DNA from: Fistularia commersonii
Taxonomy: Eukaryota > Chordata > Actinopteri > Syngnathiformes > Fistulariidae
Reading direction: 5' to 3'
DNA: 64,000 nucleotides
NCBI GenBank assembly: GCA_037954325.1
Contig: JBBMNZ010000003.1
Span: 25,840,392-25,904,391, forward strand
Part shown: piece after piece, positions 10,779-21,800 of the stretch
Position numbering within the stretch: the stretch's first letter is position 1
Layout of the letters: each line of letters starts with the position of its first letter
The notes under the pieces: generated by a model
Told to the model about the DNA's origin: nothing
Databases searched by the model: none
The model's input: the letters and a program-made list of their open reading frames with translations, nothing else
Program-made: the position numbers and the translations under genes

Positions 10779-11690
10779 GCATACGACAGGGTGCCGCGAG
10801 AGAAACCCTGCTATTGTATGAGGAAGTCTGGAGTGGCAGAGGAGTATGTTAGACTGGTGCAGGACATGTATGCTTGCTGTGAGTCAGTGGTGAGGTGTGC
10901 TGCAGGGGTAACAGAGAAGTTCAAGCTGCAGGTGGGACTCCATCAGGGATCAGCTCTGAACCCCTTCTTGATGACATTATGATCTGTAGTGAGAGTAGGG
11001 AGCAAGGTTGGGGAACATCTAGAGGTGGACGTATGTGTCCGAAAGGAGAGGAATGAAGGTTCATCACAGCAAGACAGAATATATATGTGTGAATGAAAGG
11101 AACCCAGGTGGAGCGGTGAGGCTACAGGGAGCGGAGATCAAGAAGTTGGAGGTTTTCGAGTACTTTGGGTCAACGGTCCAGAGTGTAGGAGAGTGTGGAG
11201 AAGAGGTGAAGCAATTGGTTCAAGCAGGTTGGAATGGGTGGAGAAAAGTGTCAGGGGTACGAAGAGATAGAAGAACATCAGCCAGAAGGATAGGAAAGGT
11301 GGAGGAGACACCGGTGAGATGATCTACAAACAGAGACAATGAGCAAAAGACAGGAGGCAGAGCTGGAGGTGGCAGAGATGAAGATGTTGAGGTTCTCTTT
11401 GGGAGCGACCAGGATGGAGAGGATCAGGAATGAGTCCATCAGAGGGACGATACTTGGTAGATGTTCTGGAGAGAAGGTCAGAGATGGTTGGGTCATGGAC
11501 AGAGGAGGGAGAGTGGATATATCAGTAGACAGATGCTGAAATTGGAGGTCTAGAGGAAGACCGAAGAGAAGATGGATGGACGTCATGAGAGAGGATATGA
11601 AGTGAGTTGTTGTGAGACAAGGACGATACAGAGAACAGGGTTCGATGGAGAAGGTTGATTCGTTGTGGCGAAGAAGTAACGACCAAAATA
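10779..11690 (+). mobile_element. RTE-like LINE, 5'-truncated and decayed
   Basis: Starts inside the RT palm (YDRVPREKPCYCMRKSG, LVQDMYACCESVVRC, VGLHQGSALNPF). It skips the FADD box through a deletion near 10975, then carries the thumb (EYFGSTVQSVGECGEEV) and the EVAEMKMLRFSLGATRM block. It ends near 11690 with a degenerate 3' end (GTTGATTCGTTGTGGCGAAG). Multiple frameshifts; not functional. Directly abuts the fragment at 10454-10778 in the same orientation. Confidence 0.8.
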
Positions 11691-11814
11691 GTATTATCAT
11701 GTAAAACAGTGATTCCGAAGACGCGCTCCATTTGGTCTGCAAAGAAAATCTTTCTCGGTACAAATGATAGTTTTTTCATGAGGCCATTCAGACGTGTCAT
11801 TCCCTAAATCTGTT

Positions 11815-11991
11815 GTCTATTAACATCCTTGTTGGTCTCAGCCTGCTTATTTTTGTTTATTTTTGTCATCGCTGTTATCACTTTGTTTATGTTGCTATCT
11901 CTGTTGCTATAATTTTGGTTCTCTATTTTCACCTTTGCTGTTTTTTCTTCTTTGTTTGTTCTGTTTTTTTTTTCCATTCTGTTGTCCATTC

Positions 11992-12030
<39 letters not shown>

Positions 12031-12188
12031 ATAATTGTCTTCCAATTGTCTCTCTTCATATTTATAGTCATATCTATATCTATATTTATATCTATATTTA
12101 TTGATACTGTAATTGTTCTGCTGATGTGTCAAAATAATTTCCCTTATGGTGATCAATAGTTTATCTTATCTTATCTTATCTTATCTTG
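11815..12188 (+). mobile_element. LINE 3' tail with (TTATC)n end
   Basis: Begins CTATTAACATCCTTGTTGG, passes through a (TATC)n stretch at 11993-12029, and ends AATAATTTCCCTTATGGTGA, then TTATC repeats (12160-12187). It is homologous to minus-strand copies at 42832-43200, 53044-53690 and 55083-55560. A fish L2/Rex-like LINE 3' region is the likeliest identity. No coding part is present. The site that holds a Tc1 MITE in two other copies is empty here. Confidence 0.7.
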
Positions 12189-12429
12189 ATGACTGTTTCC
12201 ACACATCAGCTAGCACAAGCTAGCCGTTGAAAAAAGAAAAAGCCAGAAACAAAAGTCACCGGACAGCTTTTTCGGGAGGAAATGAGCAAACGAATAAATG
12301 AAACTGCAGAAGCGTCGCAGACCGCCGGCGAAAAGAAAGATGCATTTAAAAGAAAATATCAAGATTTCTTCCGAAGTTACGGGTTCATCGCAACAGGTGA
12401 TACACAAGCTCCGCGCCGCTAGGCATTAT

Positions 12430-12645
12430 TTGCAATAAGCCGTCCAGAGTTGAATTTCTTCTCTTAAAGAGGAAGAGCCTTCTTCAGTTGTGAAGAAACC
12501 TCTCGGCTGAGGGGTGAAACATCTCTAAGTGAAGAAACTCAACTCCAGCTGCCAAGACAAGAAGATTTGGATAAGAATTCACCATGAACTGGACAACTGA
12601 AGACCTCCGCAGACACATTTACATATGATATGACCCAGGAAGTGA
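12430..12645 (+). repeat. Fold-back element, short copy
   Basis: Both arms of a dispersed inverted-repeat element. The left arm is AGAGTTGAATTTCTTCTC. The right arm is GTGAAGAAACTCAACTCCAG, followed by CAAGACAAGAAGATTTGG. The family also occurs at 13938-14570, 14625-14745, 24075-25290, 42630-42790 and 51390-51775. Confidence 0.65.
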
Positions 12646-12677
12646 ACGATTGCAAGTCTCCACATGTGACCTGAAAG

Positions 12678-12921
12678 ATAAAATAAAATAAAATAAAATA
12701 AAATAAAATAAAATAAAATAAGATAAAATAAAATAAAATAAAATAAAATAAAATAAAATAAAATGAAATAAATAAAATAAAATAAAATAAAATGAAATAC
12801 AATAAAATAAAATGAAATAAAATAAAATAAAATGAAATAAAATAAAATAAAATGAAATGAAATAAAATAAAATAAAATAAAATAAAATAAAATTAAATGA
12901 AAATAAATAAAATAAAATAAG
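12678..12921. repeat. (AAAAT)n microsatellite
   Basis: About 48 pentanucleotide units with scattered single-base variants (GAAAT, TACAAT). Open frames such as 12539-12802 minus are artefacts. Confidence 0.97.
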
Positions 12922-12954
12922 AAAAAAAAAACATTAAAAAAAAAAAACAATCTC

Positions 12955-13070
12955 TATGTTGCTCTGTGATTGGTCCAGGGTGAGCCCCGCCTCCTGCCTA
13001 ATAACAGCTCTGATTGGCTCCAGCCCCCTGCTGGGACCCCGAGCGCTGTCCATAATGGTTGAATGAATGC
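12955..13070 (+). repeat. SINE 3' body fragment
   Basis: Matches the SINE tail pattern: GGTCCAGGGTGAGCCCCGCC, GGCTCCAGCCCCCTGC, then GAATGAATG. Confidence 0.55.
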
Positions 13071-13453
13071 AGATCGTTGTCACGCTCGCCATCCAATCTC
13101 TTTTTAGCAGCGGCCGCGAAAATAACGACAGAACGAGCGTGAGAGGAGAAGAAACGAGTCCATCGGACCAATCGCGAGGGCCGACAGGTTTGGTTCGTCT
13201 AATTCCTCGCCTCTTCGATTCATCGCTCCCTCCCCGTCCCGTCTTCCCTCTCCGTCCATCTGTCTTGATCTCCGACGATCAGTCTCCGTGGCGACACGGC
13301 CGAACAGCCCGCGACCAATCACACGCCGCCTTCCCGCGGCCCGATGGAGGCGCGTCGCGTTTCATTCACACCGAAGGAGATCCGTGTCCAGAATCCCGAA
13401 GAGCTCTGAACACCTCGTGGACAACAGCCTCTGTTTTCTGCTACGCTGAGCAG
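13071..13453. other. No gene recognised; leads into a possible splice acceptor
   Basis: GC-moderate unique sequence. It ends in a pyrimidine-rich tract (CTCTGTTTTCTGCTACGC) followed by CAG at 13451-13453. Confidence 0.4.
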
Positions 13454-13765
13454 AATTGACATTCATACATTCCTCCGGCCAAAAGGAGCCATTAGACATT
13501 TTGCCTCGTAAGAGGTCACCTAGGCCACCACCTTCTTCACCCTCGACGTCTCCAAATGTGGCCGTGATGGACGGGTCCAGGATGAACCCTGCCGGCGTCC
13601 CTTTAGATGATGGCAGGGATGAATGCTCTGAAGAAGCGAAGGAGCTTTCTCTGCTGAATTGTTTCGAGGAGGACACGGTTCTGAGCGTGGAGCGGCGTGA
13701 CCGGGAGAAGCTCCAGGAGGGCTAGCCCGGGCTTGCTAGCTAAATAGGACATGTAAATAAAGACT
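13454..13765 (+). CDS. Possible terminal coding exon of an unidentified gene
   Basis: An open frame continues from a plausible 3' splice site (pyrimidine tract, then CAG at 13451-13453) to TAG at 13723-13725. It encodes about 90 residues that look protein-like: a proline/serine-rich stretch (RKRSPRPPPSSPSTSP) followed by an acidic/charged end (LLNCFEEDTVLSVERR). There is no ATG at the start, as expected for a downstream exon. An AATAAA signal lies 31 nt after the stop (13756-13761). I do not recognise the protein and no upstream exon is evident. The minus strand also has an open frame here (13362-13676), so strand and coding status are uncertain. It could instead be a retroelement fragment. 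Confidence 0.3.
13756..13761 (+). terminator. AATAAA polyadenylation signal candidate
   Basis: Canonical hexamer 31 nt downstream of the TAG at 13723. Meaningful only if the exon call above is right. Confidence 0.3.
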
Positions 13766-13937
13766 GTTTTCACAAGGTCAGCGCCTTCGCAGCAGACGGG
13801 GTTCTGGACGCGCCCGGGCAGATGTGACCGCTTATTTCTCAGAATTATCCCCCCCTAAAAAATCAATTGAGCTTTCTAGAAACATGGTTTAGCCGAAGCT
13901 TTTCTACGCTCTCCGAAAAACAAGCATGTCTGGCAAC

Positions 13938-14570
13938 AGGTTCTCAGTCGTGGTGAATTCTCGGCAAATCTTATGCCGGCTACCGGACTTGAACGTCTTC
14001 GCTCGAAGATGTTTCGGCCCTCATCAGCGAGGCTTCATCGGTTCTGATGACCTGTGGGAAGTTTCCAAATGTTCTGTTCGGAGAGGACAGATGGTTGGAG
14101 AGACGAGTCAAAGAAGCGTCTCAGACATAACCTTCACCGACGTACTGGTTGTACTGGGATCGATACCAAGATGGATTTGCAGGATCTTTACAACCAGGAA
14201 AGATCCACCACCAGATCCAGACCCCGGTACCTTCAGTCCATGTGATCCAACAGGTTTCACTCCTTCGTCTGGCTTCACCTTTTCACATTCTGATCCATGT
14301 AAATCCCCAAAAGTTGCTCCTTTGTCCCCAACGAACGACACAAACGTTTCCGCAGATCATCTCTACATCTCCATAACCAGCCTCCATAGCCTGGACCACC
14401 CAAAACCCTGGTGGTTATATCGGGAAACTCCCCACAGAACCGAAAAAACCTCTAGGACCTCTAGGGCTGAAACATCTGCAAGTGAAGAAATTCAAGTCCA
14501 GCTGCACAGTGAGAAGATTTGGACATGAATCCACCAAGACCTGGACGACCGAGAACTTCCAGAGGAGCTC
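13938..14570 (+). mobile_element. Fold-back element with long inverted termini
   Basis: The left arm (13938-14060: GGTTCTCAGTCG, then CGGACTTGAACGTCTTCGC) and the right arm (14440-14570: GTGAAGAAATTCAAGTCCAG, then GACCTGGACGACCGAGAAC) are inverted copies of each other. The interior (14100-14430) contains no recognisable domain. The class is unresolved: a fold-back DNA transposon, or a retroelement with inverted terminal repeats such as a Penelope-like element, are both possible. Confidence 0.6.
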
Positions 14571-14624
14571 CATGGAGATCTGCAACCATCCAGTCATCCG
14601 TCGACAGTCATAGGAAAGCACGAA

Positions 14625-14745
14625 ACCACTCAGTCTGTGGAGGTTCTCGGTCATCCGGAACCAAAGGAGCCTCTGGGACGACGTCTGAAACGTCTTCGAG
14701 TGAAGAAACTCAAGTTCCAGCTTGCTTGTCGGTTGAGGTTCTCAC
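14625..14745 (+). repeat. Fold-back element, solitary arm
   Basis: GGAGGTTCTCGGTCATCC followed by GAAACGTCTTCGAGTGAAG: terminal sequence of the same family, next to the copy at 13938. Confidence 0.6.
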
Positions 14746-15489
14746 TTGAGCGTCCCGCTGGCGTTCTGGAAAGCCATATTCGTGGCGACCGTCGGCCGCA
14801 GCTGATTGGCTGATTGGCTTTCCCGTCTGAAGGCGCTGACAGCAGTTTCACCGCAACCCGACGCGTCCCAGTCGCGAAGGTTCCCGCCGTGGAACCGTCC
14901 CTCGCCCGCCCGCCCACGCCACGCTCTCCTCTCTCCGGCAGCCGTGAAATTAACAGAGCGTCGTTCCATAAAGGAGATCGTCCCGCAGACGAATCGACGG
15001 ACCAGCCGCCGCCGCCGCCGCCGCCGCTCTCTAATAGGCTCGTCTAAGGAGACGGGGAGCCATTTTGCACGACGCGTCTGCGTGAGACCGGCGAGCAGAT
15101 GGGCCGTTAAACCACTTGTGGTCCAAAGAAGCTGCTGCCGGCCGATAATAACCGGCAAACAGTACAACAGGTGACGAGCCGGGACGTGTGAGCGCCGCCC
15201 ACGGGAGCCTCCGAGAAGCAACCCGGGGCGAGCGGCGAGGAGCGGCGAGGAGCGGCGAGGAGCGGCGAGGAGCGATGGCGCCGTAGCGGCCCTGCGGCGG
15301 CCCTGCAGCGGCCCTGCAGCGGCCCTCTGCTGCCCCCTCTTGGGAAGCACCAGATTTATTTTCATGTTTCTTTGATGACTTGAACTTGCTTCTGAAAGCT
15401 TCTTCATTCAGATTGAGGTGTATTCAATAAAAAAAAAAAAAGGATTTTAAGGTAAATCGTATAAAAATAAGATTACAAACCATAAAATA
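14746..15489. other. GC-rich sequence with short tandem repeats; no gene
   Basis: (CCG)n at 15006-15027, a decamer AGCGGCGAGG repeated about four times at 15230-15275, and a CGGCCCTGCAG-type 11-mer repeated about four times at 15288-15328. Open frames across it (14742-15407 minus) are arginine-rich products of this composition. Confidence 0.6.
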
Positions 15490-16190
15490 CACTTACAGCA
15501 AGAGTTTGTAAACATAAATTATTATCAGCGTTATTATTATTATTAAAATTGTTTCTGTTGTTATTATTATCATCACATCATCATTAAAATTAGTTTTGTT
15601 GTTATTGCCATTGTAATTATTATTAGTTGTAGTCGTCATACTATTATCGTGATTATTATTATTATCATTATTATAGTCCTTGTTAATGGTATTACTGAAA
15701 TTATTATTATTATTAGCTGTAATAATAGCATTATTATTGTTGTTGTAATTGTTATTAATAATAATAATAACATACATAAAATATTATGGATATGTTGTTG
15801 TTATCATTATTATTAATATATTGATAATAACATTATGGATATTGTTCTTATCATTGTTGCTGTTAATTTATCAATAACAACATTTTTAATGTTGTTGTTA
15901 TTCTAATAATAACAATTATTATTATTGTTGTTGTATCAATAACAACATTATGGATGTTGTTGTTGTTATTATTTTTATAATAAATATATTTATAACAACA
16001 TTGTGGATGTTGTTATCAGTATTGTTATCAGGAAAATTAATTTTATTGAAATTATTTTTTTGTCGTTGCCAATATTATATCATTATCATTTCTATGATTA
16101 TTATTTTTATTTGTGGTAGTAGTCATAGTAATATTATTATCAATTCTTCTTCTTATTGTTGTTTATTGTATTATTTGTGCAGTGTGTTTT
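15490..16190. repeat. Degenerate ATT/GTT-rich region
   Basis: About 700 bp dominated by TTATTATT and GTTGTTATT strings. Internal inverted repeats (AACAACATT ... AATGTTGTT) are present at 15870-15965. Two or three units built around AACAACATTATGGATGTTG recur at 15790-16020. Confidence 0.85.
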
Positions 16191-17334
16191 AGCAGGCAAT
16201 ATTAATTAGACAGAGGATGCAAATATCTCGTGTGTGTCGCTTATATAATAACAATGAATATTTCCCCGTTCTCACTGATACGTTCAATCACACCTCGTGT
16301 CGTCGCCGTTATTCACAGCCGTCGTTCCTCTGAGGAGCCGAACGGGTCCGGGCTCATTTCACCCGCAACTTCACGCCAAAATAATACTAACCTGTTGCCG
16401 GGAAGGTTTTTTTTTTTTTTTTTTTCTTCATAAACACTTAATAAAACGGCAGCTTTTCTTCATCTGAGGTCCAAAGACGCGGCGGCGGCGGCGGCGGCGG
16501 CTCTGGGCCTGAGCGGGTCGGCGTCTGCTCGTCTTCCCACGGTGTGAATAAAAAAATAATAAAAAAGATGGCGGCGAACCAACTGGCAATTAGATAACCA
16601 GGCAACGTAAACAGTCCGACGGCGACGGTAGCGGCTCGCCATCTGCAAAGCCACCGCCACGCCGTCCCGATCGGGTGGGTCGCGCCCGGCGCTCTCGCAG
16701 CTGTGGACTCGTCTGTAAACGGGTTTCAACTGAATCCACGCATAATTGCAGGTGTTTATGCTAATGTTTTTTTTTTTGTTTTGTTTTTTTTCCCGAGGAG
16801 CCTCACGCCGCCGCCGAGCGTTCCAGGTAAAAAGGGTCGAGGACGAGGCTCGTCACCTTGACGCGGGAGGCGCCGGCGTCACCCGGGTTGCGGCGCGGCG
16901 TTTGGAAAGCTACCACCAGCTGACATATTAGCATAAAAGTTCACTTAGCATCGATCCCGCTCTCCCTGACGGCAGCCTGGCGGCGGCGGCGGCGGCGGCG
17001 GCGCCCTCCTGAGGACCAGCCGGCGGAACGACAGCCAGACGCTCATCAGCAAAACCGCGGGCGGCGTCGCGTGTTGGCATCGGGCGGGAAGCCTCGGCGA
17101 GCGCGCTTTTATTTATTCACGACACACGTCGGAGTTTAGCAAACACGTTTTGTATTTTACGTCTGGATCGCAGGAACGCTGATCCTTCTCTCCCCGCGCG
17201 GCGTTTTTGTTTTGCTTTGTTCGGTTTTAAATCAACCGACCGGCAGGCGGGAATTATGACGGGGAATTAAGGCGCCGGCGGAAGAATATCTCAGGGTTTG
17301 ACGGCGACGATCGCTCAGCGCACAGAGTTGGAGG
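16191..17334. other. No gene recognised; CGG runs
   Basis: (CGG)n at 16480-16501 and 16978-17003 and poly(T) at 16407-16425. The remainder is GC-rich unique sequence without a recognisable domain. Confidence 0.5.
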
Positions 17335-17590
17335 CGGAGGATCACGTTCTCCTCCTCCAGATGTGTTCCCCACATGTTCTCCTGCTTTGGTTTCCTCCAT
17401 GTTCTCCAGGTTCTCTTCCCTGGGTCTTCTGTGTTGTTCTCCAACTTCTCTCAGCCTACCTACCTAGAGGTTCTCCATGTTCTCCTGCTTGGATCTCTTT
17501 GTTTTCTCTCCATGTTCTCCATCTTCCTCCCACAGTCCAAACACAGGAGGTTCATTGAAGGCCTAAAATCATCTTGAAGGGGTGAACGGT
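17335..17590 (+). repeat. SINE with internal minisatellite expansion
   Basis: Imperfect repeats of CCATGTTCTCC and CTCCAGGTTCTC, ending in the SINE signature CCTCCCACAGTCCAAACACA at about 17526-17545. Confidence 0.65.
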
Positions 17591-17656
17591 TGGACGTTGG
17601 ACGTTGGACGTGGGTACCCTTCTGGGTAACATCTGATGGTCCCCAGATGACCAAAG

Positions 17657-17905
17657 TAATAATATCACAACAATAGCACTTTCAACTTGCAAAATACATA
17701 TTTTATTGCCTGTTTATATATTGTATAGTTATTTTATTGCCTATCTGTTTATATATACTGTCTATTTTGTACAGTCTTATATTTGTATTGTCCAGGACTA
17801 CAGATTGAAATTAGCTATGAGCTACAATCTGGTACAAACATCTCTGCCTCTGTGTTTAATGTATTTGTCCACTGTCCTGATAAACTTCTAAACAAATGTC
17901 TCCAT
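17657..17905 (+). mobile_element. LINE 3' tail, family with AAAC-type end
   Basis: CAATAGCACTTTCAACTTGC through TGTCCTGATAAACTTCTAAAC. Near-identical in reverse complement to 48165-48412, whose end is a (TTTG)n run, that is (CAAA)n on the sense strand. No coding portion. Confidence 0.75.
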
Positions 17906-19199
17906 TGGTGGATTGCGTGATTGACAGGTGTCGGTCGCGGTTAAGCCCCGCCCCTCTTCCTGTGGAAGTTCGGTGAGGAACTGACTCCAGATGCAAGCTA
18001 GCTCACGGCTTCCCTTTGCAGTTTGAAGGGTTGGAATGATTCAGCGCTTCACCCGGAGTCGAAGGTCACCCGTTCATTTTCCGCTCGCTCGACCGATTAA
18101 TACCCGGTTAATTCAATCCCCGGCCGGGCGAGCGGACGAGCCGTTAAATGAATATCTCGGCGAAAAAACACGCCGGCGCTGTGACCAACAGACGGCCGGA
18201 CCGGACGGCGAAACTGCGATTTTCACGCCGGTTTTAAAGATCGACGCCCCCGACGTCCGACGGCGATGAATCGAAATTGAAAAATCATTACGGGAATGAA
18301 TTTTTTAATCTCGCCGTCGTTGCTCCGCGGCTCCGGCCGGACGCGAACCGGCAGCCTTATCTGATGCCAGCCGCTTCCTCTATTATTCAACCGGCGGGGA
18401 AATTAAACTTTGCGATTTATTTATTCTATCGTCTACTTCGGAGTGGACTGCGGAAACACGCAGGTTGGTCTGAGGACTTTAGATGAATTAAATAAATGTG
18501 AATGTGAATAAATATTTAACATTTAAAATTGATTTCAAGCCAAAACCGCAGGACGGGTTATTTCCAGAGGCTCTTTCCGAAAAGCAAAATCCAGTGTATT
18601 ATTTTCCCTCTGTTTTTTTTTTTTTTTTTTAATTTCTGTTGTTTTATACGTGTGACGTTGAAACATAAATAATGTGATTACCTCCTTTTTTGTAAATGTA
18701 TTTATTTATTCGTTTTTCCCCCGCCGATGCCCGCCGCATGACAATGCGCCTGCTTGATATTCCTCCGTCACGGCCATTTAATCTTTTTTCAGTCACAGTC
18801 GTTTCATCTCCCACTGCATTTGAATGCAGCAAACGGCCGGGGGAAAGGCGGCGGTGGCGGCGGCGGCGGCGGCCGCGGCGGCGTTCAAGTTCCGCAAGTG
18901 GCCTGATTCCAAGGTGGAATCACCCACTCTGGATAGATTTGAAGGTCGACCTCCCCGCTAACCTCCCCCGGCGACATCCAGACATTACAGAGAAACAGTA
19001 ACGTCTACAGGACCTCCGCGATCAATAAGGTATGGATCTCCGTCTTGGAAGCCACCCGGGAAAAGCGAGGCGAGGAGGAGGGAGATGACCTGTGGTCGGC
19101 GCAGGGCGGCTTGGCTTAGAGGGTTGACGGCCGTCGTCCAGGAAATGAAGAGTTCCCGGTTCCATTCCCGCTCAACGCTGAAGAGATAAGACACCGACC
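17906..19199. other. Mostly unique sequence; no gene recognised
   Basis: Contains the block listed at 18275-18470, poly(T) at 18613-18630 and a CGG-rich run at 18845-18885. Confidence 0.4.
18275..18470. promoter_or_regulatory. Possible conserved non-coding block D
   Basis: Unique sequence with AT-rich cores set in GC-rich DNA (AAATCATTACGGGAATGAAT, CTTATCTGATGCCAG, GGGGAAATTAAACTTTGCG). Texture-based call. Confidence 0.25.
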
Positions 19200-20370
19200 C
19201 CCTGCATAGCTAGCAGTTGCTCACTGGCTCCATTCACAACTTTTGCGAAGTGCCGTTGAGCAAAATGCTGAAACCGCTATCGGATCACCCGCCGCTACTC
19301 CGATACTTCCCCTACTCTGCCAAAGCGCCGTTGAGCAAGACTAAAAAAGGTCAGTCATACAGAAGCATACAAGTGCTTGAGAAGGCAGTAAACTGCTAAC
19401 TGCTTAGCAGCTACCCGCTGGTTCTATTCCCGATCCTGTCAAAGTGCAGTTCAGCAAGACGATTCCAGACCCTGTCAAAGTTCCGAAATTGAACCACTCA
19501 CTCACATGTCACATGGAGCCATTCACTCGCTCATTTACATGTCAAATAGATGCATACATGTGCTGTTGAGAAAGGTCGCGAACCCCCACTTGGCAGCTGT
19601 CCGCTAGTTGTATTCCCGACCCTTGCAAAGTGCCATTGAGCAAGACTATGAATCCCTGAGTGGACAGGGTCAGTGATCATTCACATGTCATATAGAAGCA
19701 TACAAGTCCTGCTGAGAAAGACTGTGAACCCCTAACTTCTTGGCGGCTGCCTGCCAGTTCACTTCCAAACTCTGTTGCAGATTTGTTAGCAGGACGTTGA
19801 ACACCGAAATGCCGAGTGTTTGCTTACCGGTTTGATTTCCGACCCTGTCAATGTTTGGAATCACTCACATGTCAAACAGAGACATTCACTCACTCGTTTA
19901 CATGATATAGAAGCATACAAGTCCTGCTGAGAAAGACTGTGAATCCCTAAATGCTTGGCAGCTGCGCGTTGGTTCTATTTCCAACCCTGTTCAAGTGCTG
20001 TTGAGAAAGACAGCGAGTCCCTGAGTGCAGAGTGCCCGCCTGCTGGTTCAGTTCTTGACTCGGACAGGGTCGGTAAGTGAACCACTCACTCATTCACATG
20101 TCACATAGAGGCATAAAAGTGCTGTTGAGAAAGGCTGTGAACCCCGAGCTGCTTGACAGCTGTCCGCTGGTTCGGTTCCCAACTCTGACTGAGTGTTGTT
20201 TCGCAAGAAGTTGAACCCCTAAATGCCTGCTTGTTCAATTCGTGACCCCGACAATGTCTGGAATCACTCGTGTCATACAGAGCCGTTCACTCAATTATTC
20301 ACATGTCATATAGAAGCATACAAGTGCTGTGGAGGAAGGCTGTGAACCGCTAACTGCTGAGCGGCAGCCT
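19200..20370. repeat. Degenerate ~200-bp tandem array
   Basis: About six units. The marker AGAAGCATACAAGTGCT recurs at about 19361, 19549, 19693, 19910, 20108 and 20310. Each unit also has a GTTGAGCAAGAC-like string, a CCCGCTGGTTC-like string and CACTCACTCATTCACATGTC. The CATTCAC motif links it to the SINE-body motifs at 4014 and 44409. Confidence 0.8.
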
Positions 20371-21000
20371 GCAAAACTACGGATGGCCAATGACGGCTGC
20401 ACGCCGTCTGTTTCTCAACCGACGCCTTTCACCGCCTGGATTTTAAGATTTCCCAAGGAATCCTCATCATTCATTCATTCATTCACTCTCAGCAAAGCTC
20501 ACAGCCAATCACAGCGGCACTTATTGAAACCATTCACTCACTCATTCACGTCATATTGGTGTGAACGAGAAGGTGAATGTTTGCACGTCGGCTCCTCAGG
20601 AATAAATGGTGACTACAATGAACGGATGAATAAATCATCGCGAAAACGGCGTCTATCAGCCCCGACGAACATTTATTCTCCAAGTGACGGCAAACCCGAC
20701 GGCTGAATAAGTTCAGAACAAGGCGGAACCTTCTAGAACGACAACGGCCGCCTCTCCTTTTCAAGCCGCTCCGGATCCCCGGGATTCGTCTCGGCGGGCG
20801 TCCGAGGAGCCTCGCCGCGGGTTCCACTTCCACCCCGACCCTTGTCACCCCGGGCCATCGGAGGCGAGTAGGAGTTTGCGCGGAAACGCCCTCGACTCCG
20901 TCGCCGCGGCGACCTCAGCATGACGCCAGTGATGTTCCATCCTTGAGAGTCCACGGGTGCAGAGAAATCCCCCGGAATCATCGGAGTCGACTGACGAAGA
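20371..21000. other. No gene recognised
   Basis: SINE-like CATTCATTCATTCAC motifs at 20465-20590, then GC-rich unique sequence. Confidence 0.4.
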
Positions 21001-21800
21001 TGTATCGTTTATTATTTATGTTTCTGATGTGACTCAGATGGACTGGCAGCACCCCGTCGGGTCCAGACGGCCGCTTCCTTCTTGTCTACGGCACCTTTTG
21101 GACTGAGAAGTTCCAAAAAGTTTCGAAGTTGGTTCCAGGAAGTGGCCTCCTCCTCCTCCACCTCCTCCTCTGCTGCTTTCCTAGCTCTACATTTCCAAAG
21201 GCGGTGAGGGACCGCGGTAGGAACCGGAGTGACGTGGACCTTAAGTTGCAAACTCAAAAACAAACAACTGAAGAAGAAGAAGAAGAAGAAGAAGAAGAAG
21301 AAGAAGAAGAAGAAGAAGAAGAAGAAGAAGAAGAAGAAGAAGACATGGACAACACGGAGGTGGAAGCTGCCACAGCGTTCATGGAATAATAACCGTGGAC
21401 CATCAGACGATTTGCAAGGTAATCTTCATCCTGAACTCCGCACTTGCTCTGGCCAAAATTTAGATGTTCCTCTTCGACCCTCTGAGGCGTAGCATGCAGA
21501 GAAGAGCTTGGACCTCTTGGTCGGTCAACGTCTCGCTGCAAGAAAACATCTGACATGGGACCAGGAGTTTTTAAAAATGGTGTCCTGCAGTCCACAAGCA
21601 GCATCTGCTGGACTTATGAGTTCCACCAGACACCTATGGAACCGTGAGAAGACCCTGCCTCGTAGTAGGAGCTAAGATGGTCCTAGAACTTGGAGGTCCC
21701 CGGTTCCTCTGCTGTCCCAATGCACCAAGAAACCGATAACCTCCTGCAAAGGATCTCGGAAGTGCAAAAAGGTAAGAAAGGTCCGACTCCTTGGAAACTG
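21001..21800 (-). mobile_element. Harbinger-like DNA transposon relic
   Basis: On the minus strand, 21560-21450 reads ATGTCAGATGTTTTCTTG then, in a neighbouring frame, SETLTDQEVQALLCML. This resembles the start of the Myb/SANT-type DNA-binding protein of PIF/Harbinger elements. The plus strand at 21343-21390 reads DMDNTEVEAATAFME after a long GAA run. Related pieces stand at 27150-27218, 28150-28540, 32290-32960 and 34206-34350. All are decayed. The family assignment rests on this short motif. Confidence 0.5.
21270..21343. repeat. (GAA)n microsatellite
   Basis: About 24 uninterrupted GAA triplets inside the Harbinger-like relic; a polypurine tract with triplex potential. Confidence 0.97.

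Noticed and set aside
12539..12950. Minus-strand frames of repeated FILFY residues
   Set aside because: Translation of the (AAAAT)n array.
13362..13676. 104-residue minus-strand frame opposite the candidate exon
   Set aside because: Looks protein-like but lacks flanking splice or polyadenylation signals on its strand. Kept only as an alternative to the plus-strand call.
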